From positions 248,001 through 312,000 of the forward strand of contig NZ_AULX01000012.1 of the NCBI RefSeq assembly GCF_000422505.1: DNA of 64,000 nt, given 5' to 3'. The DNA is from Paenibacillus pinihumi DSM 23905 = JCM 16419. Its GTDB lineage: Bacteria > Bacillota > Bacilli > Paenibacillales > Paenibacillaceae. This document shows positions 54,580 to 63,332 of the stretch, piece by piece. Both the position numbers and the translations under genes were made by a program. The notes below the pieces were generated by a model. That model searched no databases and was not told the DNA's origin. It worked only from the letters and a program-made list of their open reading frames with translations. Numbering within the stretch: position 1 is the first letter of the stretch; each line of letters begins with the position of its first letter.

Positions 54580-57090
54580 ATGCTCGGACTGGTGAAAAAG
54601 ATATTCGGTGATGCCAATGAGCGTGAAGTGAAGCGTCTCATGCGTACCGTAGAACAAATTAACGCGATGGAGCCGGATTTTGTCAAGCTCTCTGATGAGC
54701 AGCTGCGCGGCAAAACGGATGAATTTAAGGCAAGGATTGAAAAAGGCGAAACAGCGGAACAGATTTTACCTGAGGCGTTTGCCACTGTCCGGGAAGCTTC
54801 CAAACGGACACTGGGCATGCGTCATTTTGACGTCCAGTTAATCGGCGGTATGGTACTGCATGACGGCAAAATCTCCGAGATGAAAACCGGTGAAGGTAAA
54901 ACACTCGTAGCTACGCTGCCTGTATACCTGAACGCATTGCTCGGCAAAGGGGTTCATGTCGTTACGGTCAATGACTACCTGGCATCACGGGATAGCCAAC
55001 TGATGGCTCAATTGTATGAATTTTTGGGCATGACTGTCGGCTGTAACCTCAATTCTTTATCCCATGAGGAGAAACAGCAAGCTTATGCTTGTGATATCAC
55101 GTACGGGACGAACAACGAGTTCGGCTTTGACTACCTGCGTGACAATATGGTCTTGTACAAGGAACAGATGGTTCAGCGTCCTTTATATTTTGCAATAATT
55201 GACGAGGTCGATTCGATTCTTATTGACGAAGCGCGGACGCCTCTAATCATTTCCGGACAAGCTGCGAAATCAACGGAGCTTTATTTTGCTGCCGACCGCT
55301 TTGTCAGCCGCTTGAAGGGTGAAGAGGACTATACCGTTGATGTCAAGCTGCGCTCGGTAACGATGACAGAAGCAGGTGTGGAGAAAGCTGAGAAAGCATT
55401 CGGCATTGAAAACCTGTTTGACCACGCAAATGTTCTGCTGAACCACCATATTCAGCAGGCATTGAAGGCGCATGCCATCATGAAACGCGATGTGGACTAC
55501 GTTGTACAAGATGAAGAGGTTGTCATTGTCGACGAGTTCACAGGACGTCTGATGTCCGGCCGCCGCTACAGCGACGGGCTGCACCAGGCCATTGAAGCCA
55601 AGGAGAGCCTTGAGGTTCAAAATGAAAGCATGACCCTGGCCACCATTACCTTCCAGAACTACTTCCGGATGTACCGCAAGCTGGCGGGGATGACGGGTAC
55701 GGCCAAGACAGAGGAAGAAGAGTTCAAGAAAATTTACGGCCTGGATGTTATCCAAATTCCAACGAACCGTTCCATGGTCCGGAATGATATTGCTGATGTC
55801 GTTTACAAGACCGAAAACGGCAAGTTTAAGGCTGTTGTTGATGAAATTGTACAGTGTCACGCTAAAAATCAGCCGGTGCTTGTAGGTACCGTATCTATTG
55901 AAAACTCCGAGCGCCTGTCTGAAATGCTCAAACGCAAAGGGATCGCCCATAAGGTGCTCAATGCGAAGTACCATGCTGAAGAGGCGGAGATCATTTCCGA
56001 TGCAGGGCAAGCCGGATCGGTTACGATCGCGACGAACATGGCCGGCCGTGGTACGGACATTTTGCTGGGTGAGCAGGTAGCCGGGCTGGGCGGTCTTCAT
56101 ATTATCGGCACAGAGCGTCACGAAAGCCGCCGGATCGACAATCAGCTTCGCGGACGTGCGGGACGCCAGGGTGACCCGGGATCCTCCCAATTCTATCTGT
56201 CGCTTGAGGATGAACTGATGCGCCGCTTCGGTTCTGAGAATATTATGGGCATGATGGAGCGCCTTGGATTTGACGAAGATCAGCCGATTGAGAGTCGACT
56301 TATTACCCGGGCAATCGAGTCTGCGCAGAAACGTGTCGAAGGAAATAACTTTGACCTGCGTAAAGTCGTACTTCAATATGATGATGTCATGAACCAGCAG
56401 CGTGAAATTATTTACAAGCAGCGCCGCGAAGTTTTGCAGTCTGACAATATCCGCGACATCGTTATGGATATGATCAAGCCGGTTGTCGAGCGTATCGTTG
56501 AAGCGCATTGCCCGGGCGATGAAATCCCGGAGAACTGGGATCTTCAGGCCATCGTCGATTACGCTCATGGTACCTTCCTGCATGAAGGGGCATTGGCCAA
56601 AGACGAGCTGTGGGGCAAGGAAAAAGAAGAAATTACCGAGCATGTCCTTGGCAAAGTAATCGCTCTTTACGACGAGCGCGAGGAAATGATGGGCACCGAA
56701 ATGATGCGCGAGTTCGAGAAAGTTATTGTACTTCGTGCAGTAGACAGCAAGTGGATGGACCATATTGATGCAATGGATCAGTTGCGTCAGGGTATTCACC
56801 TTCGTGCATATGGCGGTACAGATCCGCTTCGTGAGTACCAGTTCGAAGGCTTTGAGATGTTCAAGGAAATGATTGAGAGCATCCAGGAGGAAGTAACCAA
56901 GTATGTCATGAAGGCGCATGTGGAGAAAAACCTGGAGCGTCAAGCGGTAGCTGAAGGCCAGGCGGTAGAGGACAGCAGCAAAACCGATCCGAAATCCAAG
57001 CCTCCAGTGCGCAAGGATGACCGTGTAGGACGCAATGATTCTTGTCCATGCGGAAGCGGCAAGAAATATAAGCAGTGTCACGGCAAATAA
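54580..57090 (+). CDS. secA: Preprotein translocase ATPase SecA
   Basis: SecA drives export of signal-peptide proteins through SecYEG, including the many surface proteins here. The 836-aa protein is complete: Walker [13 protein letters not shown] (about 100-110), Walker [18 protein letters not shown], the preprotein-binding region, the second ATPase domain with [14 protein letters not shown] and [20 protein letters not shown], and the C-terminal zinc tail [15 protein letters not shown] for SecB-like or lipid contacts. AAAGGGG lies 14 bases before ATG 54580. prfB follows, as in many Firmicutes. Confidence 0.97.
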   Translation: MLGLVKKIFGDANEREVKRLMRTVEQINAMEPDFVKLSDEQLRGKTDEFKARIEKGETAEQILPEAFATVREASKRTLGMRHFDVQLIGGMVLHDGKISEMKTGEGKTLVATLPVYLNALLGKGVHVVTVNDYLASRDSQLMAQLYEFLGMTVGCNLNSLSHEEKQQAYACDITYGTNNEFGFDYLRDNMVLYKEQMVQRPLYFAIIDEVDSILIDEARTPLIISGQAAKSTELYFAADRFVSRLKGEEDYTVDVKLRSVTMTEAGVEKAEKAFGIENLFDHANVLLNHHIQQALKAHAIMKRDVDYVVQDEEVVIVDEFTGRLMSGRRYSDGLHQAIEAKESLEVQNESMTLATITFQNYFRMYRKLAGMTGTAKTEEEEFKKIYGLDVIQIPTNRSMVRNDIADVVYKTENGKFKAVVDEIVQCHAKNQPVLVGTVSIENSERLSEMLKRKGIAHKVLNAKYHAEEAEIISDAGQAGSVTIATNMAGRGTDILLGEQVAGLGGLHIIGTERHESRRIDNQLRGRAGRQGDPGSSQFYLSLEDELMRRFGSENIMGMMERLGFDEDQPIESRLITRAIESAQKRVEGNNFDLRKVVLQYDDVMNQQREIIYKQRREVLQSDNIRDIVMDMIKPVVERIVEAHCPGDEIPENWDLQAIVDYAHGTFLHEGALAKDELWGKEKEEITEHVLGKVIALYDEREEMMGTEMMREFEKVIVLRAVDSKWMDHIDAMDQLRQGIHLRAYGGTDPLREYQFEGFEMFKEMIESIQEEVTKYVMKAHVEKNLERQAVAEGQAVEDSSKTDPKSKPPVRKDDRVGRNDSCPCGSGKKYKQCHGK

Positions 57091-57137
57091 ACGTTTTGCC
57101 GTGATGACTGTATTTTATAAGAGGTGACAGTTACAGT

Positions 57138-58254
57138 ATGATCGACTCATCAGTTAAGCAGGATTTAAGGGAAATGGCAGCGAAACTTCAAAATTTAAGG
57201 GGGTCTCTTTGACTTAGATCTCAAAAAGGAAATGATTGAGAACTTTGAAGAGAAGATGACCGCTCCTGATTTTTGGGATGATAACGAGAAGGCCCAAGGA
57301 ATTATCTCTGAGCTGAATGCCATCAAGTCGATTGTCGAGCAGTATCAAAAGCTGCAATCCGATTATGATGACTTGGAGACGATGCTGGAACTTGCGGATG
57401 AAGAAGGGGACAGCGACATGTTAGCCGAGCTTGTGGGCAGTGTATCGTCTCTTGTTTCCCGGGTTGGAGATTTCGAGCTTCAACTGCTTCTGAGCCAGCC
57501 TTATGATAAGCTCAATGCGATTTTGGAGCTTCATCCGGGTGCAGGCGGTACGGAATCCCAAGACTGGGGTCAAATGCTATACCGGATGTATACCAGATGG
57601 GTGGAGCAGCGCGGCTTCAAATATGAAATTCTGGACTATCAGGATGGAGATGAAGCTGGCATCAAGAGTGCCACGATTTTGGTCAAAGGCTATAATGCCT
57701 ACGGCTATCTGAAGGCCGAAAAGGGTGTGCATCGTCTGGTGCGCATTTCTCCATTTGATGCGTCGGGCAGACGGCATACCTCCTTTGTCTCCTGTGATAT
57801 CATGCCAGAGATTACAGATGACATTGAAGTTGAAATTCGCACGGAAGACTTGAAGGTCGATACGTACCGCGCAAGCGGTGCGGGTGGACAGCACGTCAAT
57901 AAGACGGAATCTGCCATCCGGATCACACATATCCCGACAGGGATTGTGGTCGCTTGCCAACAGGAACGCTCACAGATTCAAAACCGGGAGCGGGCGATGA
58001 AGATGCTGCGCTCCAAGCTGTACGAGAAGAAGATCGAAGAACAGCAGCGCCACCTGGCTGAGATTCGCGGGGAACAATCGGACATAGCCTGGGGAAGCCA
58101 GATTCGTTCGTATGTATTCCATCCTTATAGTATGGTTAAGGATCACCGTACATCTATTGAAACGGGTAATGTGGGTGCAGTCATGGATGGGGACTTGGAT
58201 TTGTTCATTGATGGCTACCTGCGCAACCAAATCAGCAAGGATTCTGAATCCTAA
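57138..58254 (+). CDS. prfB: Peptide chain release factor 2 with programmed +1 frameshift
   Basis: RF2 ends translation at UGA and UAA. The coding sequence is split. Frame one runs from ATG 57138 for 24 codons to the in-frame TGA at 57210-57212. A +1 slip on CTT (57207-57209) continues at GAC 57211, giving about 371 aa in total. The frameshift signal is intact: AGGGGG (57198-57203) lies three bases before CTTTGAC. The SPF recognition motif (ISPFDASG) and the catalytic GGQ ([15 protein letters not shown]) are present. The autoregulation, where low RF2 favours slipping, is established in many bacteria. GAGGTGA precedes the ATG. Confidence 0.96.
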
Positions 58255-58270
58255 CCGTTTTTTCCTTGAC

Positions 58271-58356
58271 AAAGCGCATGGAACGTCAGTAACTGACGGG
58301 AAATGTCTCATTGCTGCGGACAAACCGGAAGCCTTTATGAGGGCGCTTTTCTTTTT
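58271..58356 (+). ncRNA. Multi-helix RNA-like element after prfB, ending in U-runs
   Basis: AAAGCGC (58271-58277) pairs with GCGCTTT (58343-58349), enclosing a CGTCAG-TAA-CTGACG hairpin (58284-58298) and a second helix CTCAT/ATGAG (58307-58311 with 58337-58341) whose inner GCT/AGC and CGG/CCG arms form another stem. U-runs at 58347-58356 follow. The shape is a three-way junction with a closing helix that doubles as terminator. It matches no riboswitch I recognise and overlaps no supportable gene. Confidence 0.5.
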
Positions 58357-58369
58357 ATACTTAAATTGT

Positions 58370-58411
58370 AGACCGCATGGAATTTAAAATCCTGCGGTCT
58401 TTCGATTTTTT
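58370..58411 (+). terminator. Second terminator upstream of the YitT-family gene
   Basis: AGACCGCA (58370-58377) pairs with TGCGGTCT (58393-58400), with GGA/TCC inside; T residues follow to 58411. The remaining 58412-58579 shows no gene. Confidence 0.8.
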
Positions 58412-58579
58412 ATCGCCCTGATTGATCAACAGCCTGGTGGTTCTAACATGGTGCCGGTTACGTCAAGACTAAGTTGCATGATGGAATGGATTTCTGCACA
58501 TACTGTTCAGCAGTATTTAAATGCTTGCTTGCCATTATGCTATACGTAACACATACCTGATAAGGGAAGGGTCAAAAAG

Positions 58580-59491
58580 TTGAAGGTATCCGAAGGCAGC
58601 CGTGCAGCTTCGAAGAAACGTAAGCGTCATCACATACATAACCGTCCGGTACATCCTGCAAGAAAAACGGCAGGCCAACTTCTGCTGCTCTTTTTAGGCT
58701 GTTTGTTTGTGGCGGTCAGCTTTAATCTGTTCTTTGTACCTAACGGCATAGCTTCGGGGGGCGTATCCGGCATCTCCATCCTTGTGCAGAGGACTCTTGG
58801 CATTGTCCCTGCCTATACACAGTGGGCATTGAATGTGCCGCTGTTCATTGCCGGGTTGTTTGTATTTGGCAAACGATTCGCGCTGCAAACTGTGCTTGGG
58901 TCGCTTGTTCTGCCCTTATTTGTACTGATGACCTCTAGCTGGCCTTCGCCGACGACCAACCCGCTTCTTGCAGCTATTTATGGAGGCATCGGCGTTGGGG
59001 TAGGCCTCGGACTCGTGTTCCGGGGGCGCGGCTCGACAGGGGGACTTGATTTGGCAGCCCAGCTTTTACACCGGTATACCGGACTTCGTCTTGGGCTCGC
59101 ATTGCCTTTGTTCGACGGTATGGTTATTGTAGCGGCAGGGCTGATTATTTCTCCTGAAAATGCGCTATATGCGCTCATTGCTTTGTTTGTAACGAGCAAG
59201 ACGATTGATATTATGCAGACAGGATTGCTGGTATCCAAAGTAGCCTTCATTATTTCATCAAAAACAGAGGAGATTGGCAACAGTGTCCTCCAAGATCTGG
59301 ATCGGGGGATGACCCGGCTAATTGCGCAGGGCGGCTATACCGGGGAGGAACGTCCCATTCTCATGGTTGTTGTCAGCCAGAACGAGGTATCCAAGTTAAA
59401 GTCGCTTGTTCAGGCCGTTGATCCAGGGGCTTTTGTCATTATTAGCGATACGGCCGAGGTCCTGGGGGAAGGATTTAAAAGGACTGAATAA
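58580..59491 (+). CDS. YitT family membrane protein (DUF161/DUF2179)
   Basis: A 303-aa protein. TTG 58580 follows AAGGGAAGGG. A basic tail precedes about five or six hydrophobic helices (about 30-215): LLLLFLGCLFVAVSFNLFF, NGIASGGVSGISILVQ, GRGSTGGLDLAAQLL. The C-terminal cytoplasmic DUF2179 domain (about 220-300, IAQGGYTGEERPILMVVV, PGAFVIISDTAEVLGEGF) resembles a PII-like ferredoxin fold. YitT proteins are common in Firmicutes, with several paralogues per genome; transport of an unknown substrate is suspected but unproved. Confidence 0.88.
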   Translation: MKVSEGSRAASKKRKRHHIHNRPVHPARKTAGQLLLLFLGCLFVAVSFNLFFVPNGIASGGVSGISILVQRTLGIVPAYTQWALNVPLFIAGLFVFGKRFALQTVLGSLVLPLFVLMTSSWPSPTTNPLLAAIYGGIGVGVGLGLVFRGRGSTGGLDLAAQLLHRYTGLRLGLALPLFDGMVIVAAGLIISPENALYALIALFVTSKTIDIMQTGLLVSKVAFIISSKTEEIGNSVLQDLDRGMTRLIAQGGYTGEERPILMVVVSQNEVSKLKSLVQAVDPGAFVIISDTAEVLGEGFKRTE

Positions 59492-59494
59492 TCA

Positions 59495-59531
59495 TTGTAT
59501 TTATATAAATCGTAATGTATAATAATTCAAA
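59495..59531 (+). promoter_or_regulatory. arg operon promoter with overlapping ARG box
   Basis: TTGTAT (59495-59500), a 17-bp spacer and TATAAT (59518-59523). AATGTATAATAATTCAAA (59514-59531) matches 14 of 18 positions of the B. subtilis argC operator as I remember it (CATGAATAAAAATTCAAG). It covers the -10, so ArgR/AhrC with arginine would block polymerase. A weaker half-matched site is at 59586-59602. Confidence 0.65.
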
Positions 59532-59633
59532 GTTGGATGTCCGGTGTTTGAACCCGCTATGGGTGCTATATGTAATATATATCTACATGATTTTACTTCA
59601 TATATATAATGATAAGGATGGGAGAGAGCAGGA

Positions 59634-60683
59634 ATGAGTAACCAGATTAATGTTGCGGTTGTGGGATCTACAGGCTATGGCGGGGTTGAACTGATTCGTC
59701 TGCTGGAAGCCCACCCCCTTGTGGAAATTACGTCCGTTATTTCTTCTTCCTCAGCTGGCGCGCCCATTGCTGAGGGTTTTCCGCATTTGACGGAAATCCG
59801 TACGGAACTTCTTGACGGTGTTGATGCGGCAGTCATCAGCAGCAAGGCTGAGCTTGTATTTCTGGCTACGCCTGCTGGTGTAGCAGCCCAATTGACGCCT
59901 CAAATGCTCGAAGCAGGCTTAAAGGTTATCGATCTCTCAGGTGATTTGAGACTTAAATCCGCAGCTTTATATGAGCAATGGTATAAAAAACCCGCTGCTG
60001 AGCCTGTATTGCTGGAGCAAGCTGTATATGGGCTGGCTGAGGTGTACGGCAGTGATGTACAGGGAGAGGCTCTGATTTCCAATCCGGGTTGTTACCCTAC
60101 AGCTACATTGCTTGGGCTGATACCGGCAGTAGCTGCTGGCTGGATCGATCCGGCTACTATTATTATTGATGCCAAATCCGGTGTGTCCGGGGCAGGCCGC
60201 GGTGCAAGCCTGGGAACGCATTATTCCGAGCTGAATGAGAACTTCAAAGCTTATAAAATTAATAAGCATCAACATATACCAGAAATCGAGCAGGTTTTGG
60301 CCCGTGTAACCGGCAAGCCTGTTGTCACCACGTTTACCACGCATCTTGTACCGATGACACGCGGAATTATGTGTACGATGTATGCTACCATTTCAGGTGA
60401 GCACAGCACACAGGCTTTCATAGACTTGTACCGTCGTTACTATGAAGGCCGCAAGTTTGTGAGAGTTCGTCCCGAAGGTCAATGGCCGTCAACCAAAGAG
60501 GTGTCCGGCTCCAATTATTGCGACATCGGGTTTGCAGTTGATGAGCGTACGGGCAGAGTGACCATTGTGTCGGTTATTGATAATTTGGTCAAAGGTGCGG
60601 CCGGTCAAGCGATTCAGAATTTGAACTTGATGATGGGCTGGGACGAGGCGCTCGGGCTTAATTTTGTTCCGGTTTACCCGTGA
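59634..60683 (+). CDS. argC: N-acetyl-gamma-glutamyl-phosphate reductase
   Basis: ArgC makes N-acetylglutamate semialdehyde with NADPH, step three of arginine synthesis. At 349 aa it has usual length. The N-terminal Rossmann motif VVGSTGYGGVELIRLL and the active-site SNPGCYPTATLLGL (Cys about 153) are present, with the later FTTHLVPMTRGI typical. GGGAGAG precedes ATG 59634. It is first in argC-argJ-argB-argD, and the gap before argJ is unusually long. Confidence 0.96.
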   Translation: MSNQINVAVVGSTGYGGVELIRLLEAHPLVEITSVISSSSAGAPIAEGFPHLTEIRTELLDGVDAAVISSKAELVFLATPAGVAAQLTPQMLEAGLKVIDLSGDLRLKSAALYEQWYKKPAAEPVLLEQAVYGLAEVYGSDVQGEALISNPGCYPTATLLGLIPAVAAGWIDPATIIIDAKSGVSGAGRGASLGTHYSELNENFKAYKINKHQHIPEIEQVLARVTGKPVVTTFTTHLVPMTRGIMCTMYATISGEHSTQAFIDLYRRYYEGRKFVRVRPEGQWPSTKEVSGSNYCDIGFAVDERTGRVTIVSVIDNLVKGAAGQAIQNLNLMMGWDEALGLNFVPVYP

Positions 60684-60690
60684 TGATGAT

Positions 60691-60847
60691 GGCGCTATAG
60701 AGGCCGCTGCGTGGAAAAGTTCATCTTCCGATTCCCTCTTGCCCCCGAATTACGTTTGATTTGAATCCGATAAGGATCGTATTCGGGGGCAAATGGAACC
60801 GCTACGCTTCTACAGATGAATCTTTTCCACTGCGCTAACTTAGCGCC
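60691..60847 (+). repeat. 157-bp nested inverted repeat in the argC-argJ gap
   Basis: Outer arms GGCGCTA (60691-60697) and TAGCGCC (60841-60847); middle arms 60711-60726 with 60814-60830 (16 of 17); inner arms 60739-60754 with 60778-60792 (15 pairs, one bulge); a small ATCC/GGAT hairpin in the loop. Arms nest symmetrically, so a long folded RNA or a MITE-like element is possible. No gene is open here. Confidence 0.75.
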
Positions 60848-60899
60848 CAGGGGAAACAATGGATACAAAATGAATACGACCTTGCAAAACATTTATGAA

Positions 60900-61059
60900 G
60901 AAGAGCCTTGGGTAATCGGCTCTTCACTATATATCCCCCTTCTTCAATGCAAAACAGTAGTTGGCGGAGGGATGAAGGGTTTCTGGAGAAACGAAGTGGT
61001 TGCCTTTAAAGGCTGATTTCTTCCCTTGTATCATTATGAAATGAGAGAAATCAGTCTTT
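60900..61059 (+). repeat. Two further hairpins upstream of argJ
   Basis: GAAGAGCC (60900-60907) pairs with GGCTCTTC (60918-60925). Further on, 61008-61021 pairs with 61046-61059 over 14 bases with one G-U. Neither is followed by a T-run. The whole gap 60684-61245 lacks a coding sequence I can support. Confidence 0.6.
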
Positions 61060-61245
61060 AACAGCAATCGGAAGAAATCCTTCATACTGTAGCCTTCTAC
61101 CTGTTTTGCAAGCAACTATTATTTCGCGGAACGCTGCTGCCTGAATGGGCGGTATAGAACTAGAACCTGACTGCTGTACAACAGCAAGCCACGATTCATG
61201 TCTGACTGCAGCCGTTTACGCTTGACAAAGGAGTATGAACGCGTC

Positions 61246-62484
61246 ATGGAACAGGGCACTGGAGAAGTCTTCAAAGTTTTACCGGAGGGTTCGATTACTA
61301 CGCCTAAGGGCTTTATGGCAGGGGGACTACATTGCGGACTGAAAAAAACAACGCGTCATGATTTGGGTGCGATTATCTGTGAGGTTCCGGCTGCTGCAGC
61401 CGGTGTCTACACTTTGAACAAGGTTCAGGCAGCACCGATTAAGGTAACGAAAGACAGTATTGCAGCGGGAGGCACCCTCCGTGCAGTGCTTGTAAATAGC
61501 GGCAACGCCAATGCGTGTACAGGGCAGCAAGGGGAAGAAGATGCATTTCAGATGCGGAAGTCTTTTGCCGAAGCAGCAGGTATTTCTGAACATGAGGTAG
61601 CGGTTGCTTCCACTGGGGTAATCGGTGAGCTTCTCAAGATGGATCGCGTTTTGGATGGTATCGCTGCATTGCCTCCAAAGTTCGGAAATACTGCCGCAGC
61701 TTCCGAGGATTTCTGCCAGGCGATTTTGACGACAGACCTGGTTCAGAAGATGGTTTGCGTCTCCGTAGAGATTGACGGCAAAACGGTGCATGTAGCAGGG
61801 GCTGCCAAAGGCTCCGGCATGATTCATCCGAATATGGCAACCATGCTCGGCTTTGTAACGACGGATGCCAAAGTTGGCAGTGAAGCTCTTCAGCAATTGC
61901 TTGGGCAGGCAACCGACCTGACCTTTAATATGATTACGGTAGATGGAGATACGAGCACGAATGACATGCTGGTGGCAATGGCCAGCGGCTTGGCGGAGAA
62001 TAACGAGCTTACACCAGTGCATCCGGATTATTCGGCATTTGCTGCCGCGGTTCAATATGTCTGCGAAGTGCTGGCAAAGGCAATTGCCCGTGATGGCGAA
62101 GGGGCAACCAAACTGATCGAGGTACAGGTTGAAGGAGCAGAGAATAATGAATCTGCACGTGCGATTGCGAAGACGATTATCGGGTCCTCGCTGGTGAAAT
62201 CCGCTGTATTCGGGGCAGATGCGAACTGGGGACGGATTATCGCTGCTGCGGGACGTGCAGGGGAGCCGCTTAACCCGGATACTGTAGATATTTCCCTGGG
62301 AGATATCGAGACTTTAAGGCAGTCCAAACCTGTCGTGTTTGACGAGGAAGCAGCACTGGAATATTTGAAGGGCGATACGGTTGTCATTCGCGTCCATCTG
62401 CATTTGGGCGAAGGCCGGGCGATCGGCTGGGGCTGTGATTTGACCTATGATTACGTCCGGATTAACGCAGCTTACCGGACCTGA
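61246..62484 (+). CDS. argJ: Bifunctional ornithine acetyltransferase / N-acetylglutamate synthase
   Basis: ArgJ recycles the acetyl group from N-acetylornithine to glutamate; bifunctional forms also use acetyl-CoA. I prefer ATG 61246 (412 aa), 12 bases after AAGGAG (61229-61233), because the N terminus then matches the family (VLPEGSITTPKGFMAGG); ATG 61198 would add 16 unrelated residues. The self-cleavage site is present, HPNMATMLGFVTTDA, with Thr as the nucleophile that yields alpha and beta chains, plus GDTSTNDMLVAMASG. Whether it is mono- or bifunctional depends on a synthase gene elsewhere. Confidence 0.94.
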   Translation: MEQGTGEVFKVLPEGSITTPKGFMAGGLHCGLKKTTRHDLGAIICEVPAAAAGVYTLNKVQAAPIKVTKDSIAAGGTLRAVLVNSGNANACTGQQGEEDAFQMRKSFAEAAGISEHEVAVASTGVIGELLKMDRVLDGIAALPPKFGNTAAASEDFCQAILTTDLVQKMVCVSVEIDGKTVHVAGAAKGSGMIHPNMATMLGFVTTDAKVGSEALQQLLGQATDLTFNMITVDGDTSTNDMLVAMASGLAENNELTPVHPDYSAFAAAVQYVCEVLAKAIARDGEGATKLIEVQVEGAENNESARAIAKTIIGSSLVKSAVFGADANWGRIIAAAGRAGEPLNPDTVDISLGDIETLRQSKPVVFDEEAALEYLKGDTVVIRVHLHLGEGRAIGWGCDLTYDYVRINAAYRT

Positions 62485-62521
62485 TTTCGGGAAATACCGT
62501 TAGAATGAAGGAGCAATGGGG

Positions 62522-63316
62522 ATGAAGGAACAGCGGTTTGTAATGAAATGCGGGGGAAGCACATTGGCGGCGCTGCCCGCCTCCTTTTTTGATGACTTGC
62601 GCCATTTGCAGGAGCAGGGCGTGCGTCCTGTCATTGTACACGGCGGCGGTCCGGCGATCTCGGAGACACTCGGCAAGCTCGGGATTGAATCTGAATTCGT
62701 GAATGGTCTGCGAAAAACCAGTGATGCCGTACTCGATGTCGTCGAGATGGTACTGGCAGGACGAATTAATAAGGAAATTGTCCGCAAGATTGGGCAAAGC
62801 GGAGCCAAGGCGCTCGGAATTTCCGGTGTTGACGGCGGCTTGATTCAGGCGCAGCCGGTAGCGAATCATGCGGAAATCGGATTTGTGGGCGATGTGACGG
62901 ACGTAAATGCGGCTATTATTGAGGGCATTATGACGATGGAATACATTCCGGTCATTGCGCCAATCGGGATTGACCCGGCAGGACAGCGTTATAACATTAA
63001 TGCCGATACAGCAGCGGGAGCAGTCGCTTCCCATCTCGGCGTAGAGCGGATGATTGTCGTTACGGATGTCCCGGGCATTCTCAAGGAAGTTGACGGCGTG
63101 AAAAAGGTGCTGCCAACCGTAACGATTGACGAGATTGAGGCGATGATAGCGAGCGGTGAAATTTACGGCGGCATGATTCCAAAGGTGCGCGCGGCTATCC
63201 AGTGCATTCAAGGATGTGTCAGCGAGGTTGTCATTGTCAGCGGTGAGGAAGAGGCGGTTCTCAGCAAGGTGCTGCAGGGCAGCGAGGCAGGCACACGAAT
63301 TATAAAATCGGAATAG
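62522..63316 (+). CDS. argB: Acetylglutamate kinase
   Basis: ArgB phosphorylates N-acetylglutamate, the second step. I choose ATG 62522, eight bases after AAGGAG, over ATG 62516 at only two; 264 aa. The amino-acid kinase motifs are clear: VMKCGGSTL, VIVHGGGPAISETLGKLGI, then NINADTAAGAVASHL and the C-terminal GGMIPKVRAAIQCI. It lacks the N-terminal helix of arginine-inhibited hexameric forms, so it may be the non-inhibited type, leaving feedback to another step. Confidence 0.95.
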   Translation: MKEQRFVMKCGGSTLAALPASFFDDLRHLQEQGVRPVIVHGGGPAISETLGKLGIESEFVNGLRKTSDAVLDVVEMVLAGRINKEIVRKIGQSGAKALGISGVDGGLIQAQPVANHAEIGFVGDVTDVNAAIIEGIMTMEYIPVIAPIGIDPAGQRYNINADTAAGAVASHLGVERMIVVTDVPGILKEVDGVKKVLPTVTIDEIEAMIASGEIYGGMIPKVRAAIQCIQGCVSEVVIVSGEEEAVLSKVLQGSEAGTRIIKSE

Positions 63317-63332
63317 AAGGCAGGGGAAGATC

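Noticed and set aside
55270-57081. A 603-codon minus-strand frame opposite secA
   Set aside because: It is an antisense shadow of a complete, well-conserved SecA; no start signal or recognisable product.
59586-59602. Second ARG box upstream of argC
   Set aside because: TGA and TCA halves are one base too close for the consensus spacing, so it is mentioned only as a weak site.
60816-61016. A 66-codon frame in the argC-argJ gap
   Set aside because: It overlaps the inverted repeats, has no Shine-Dalgarno sequence and resembles no protein.
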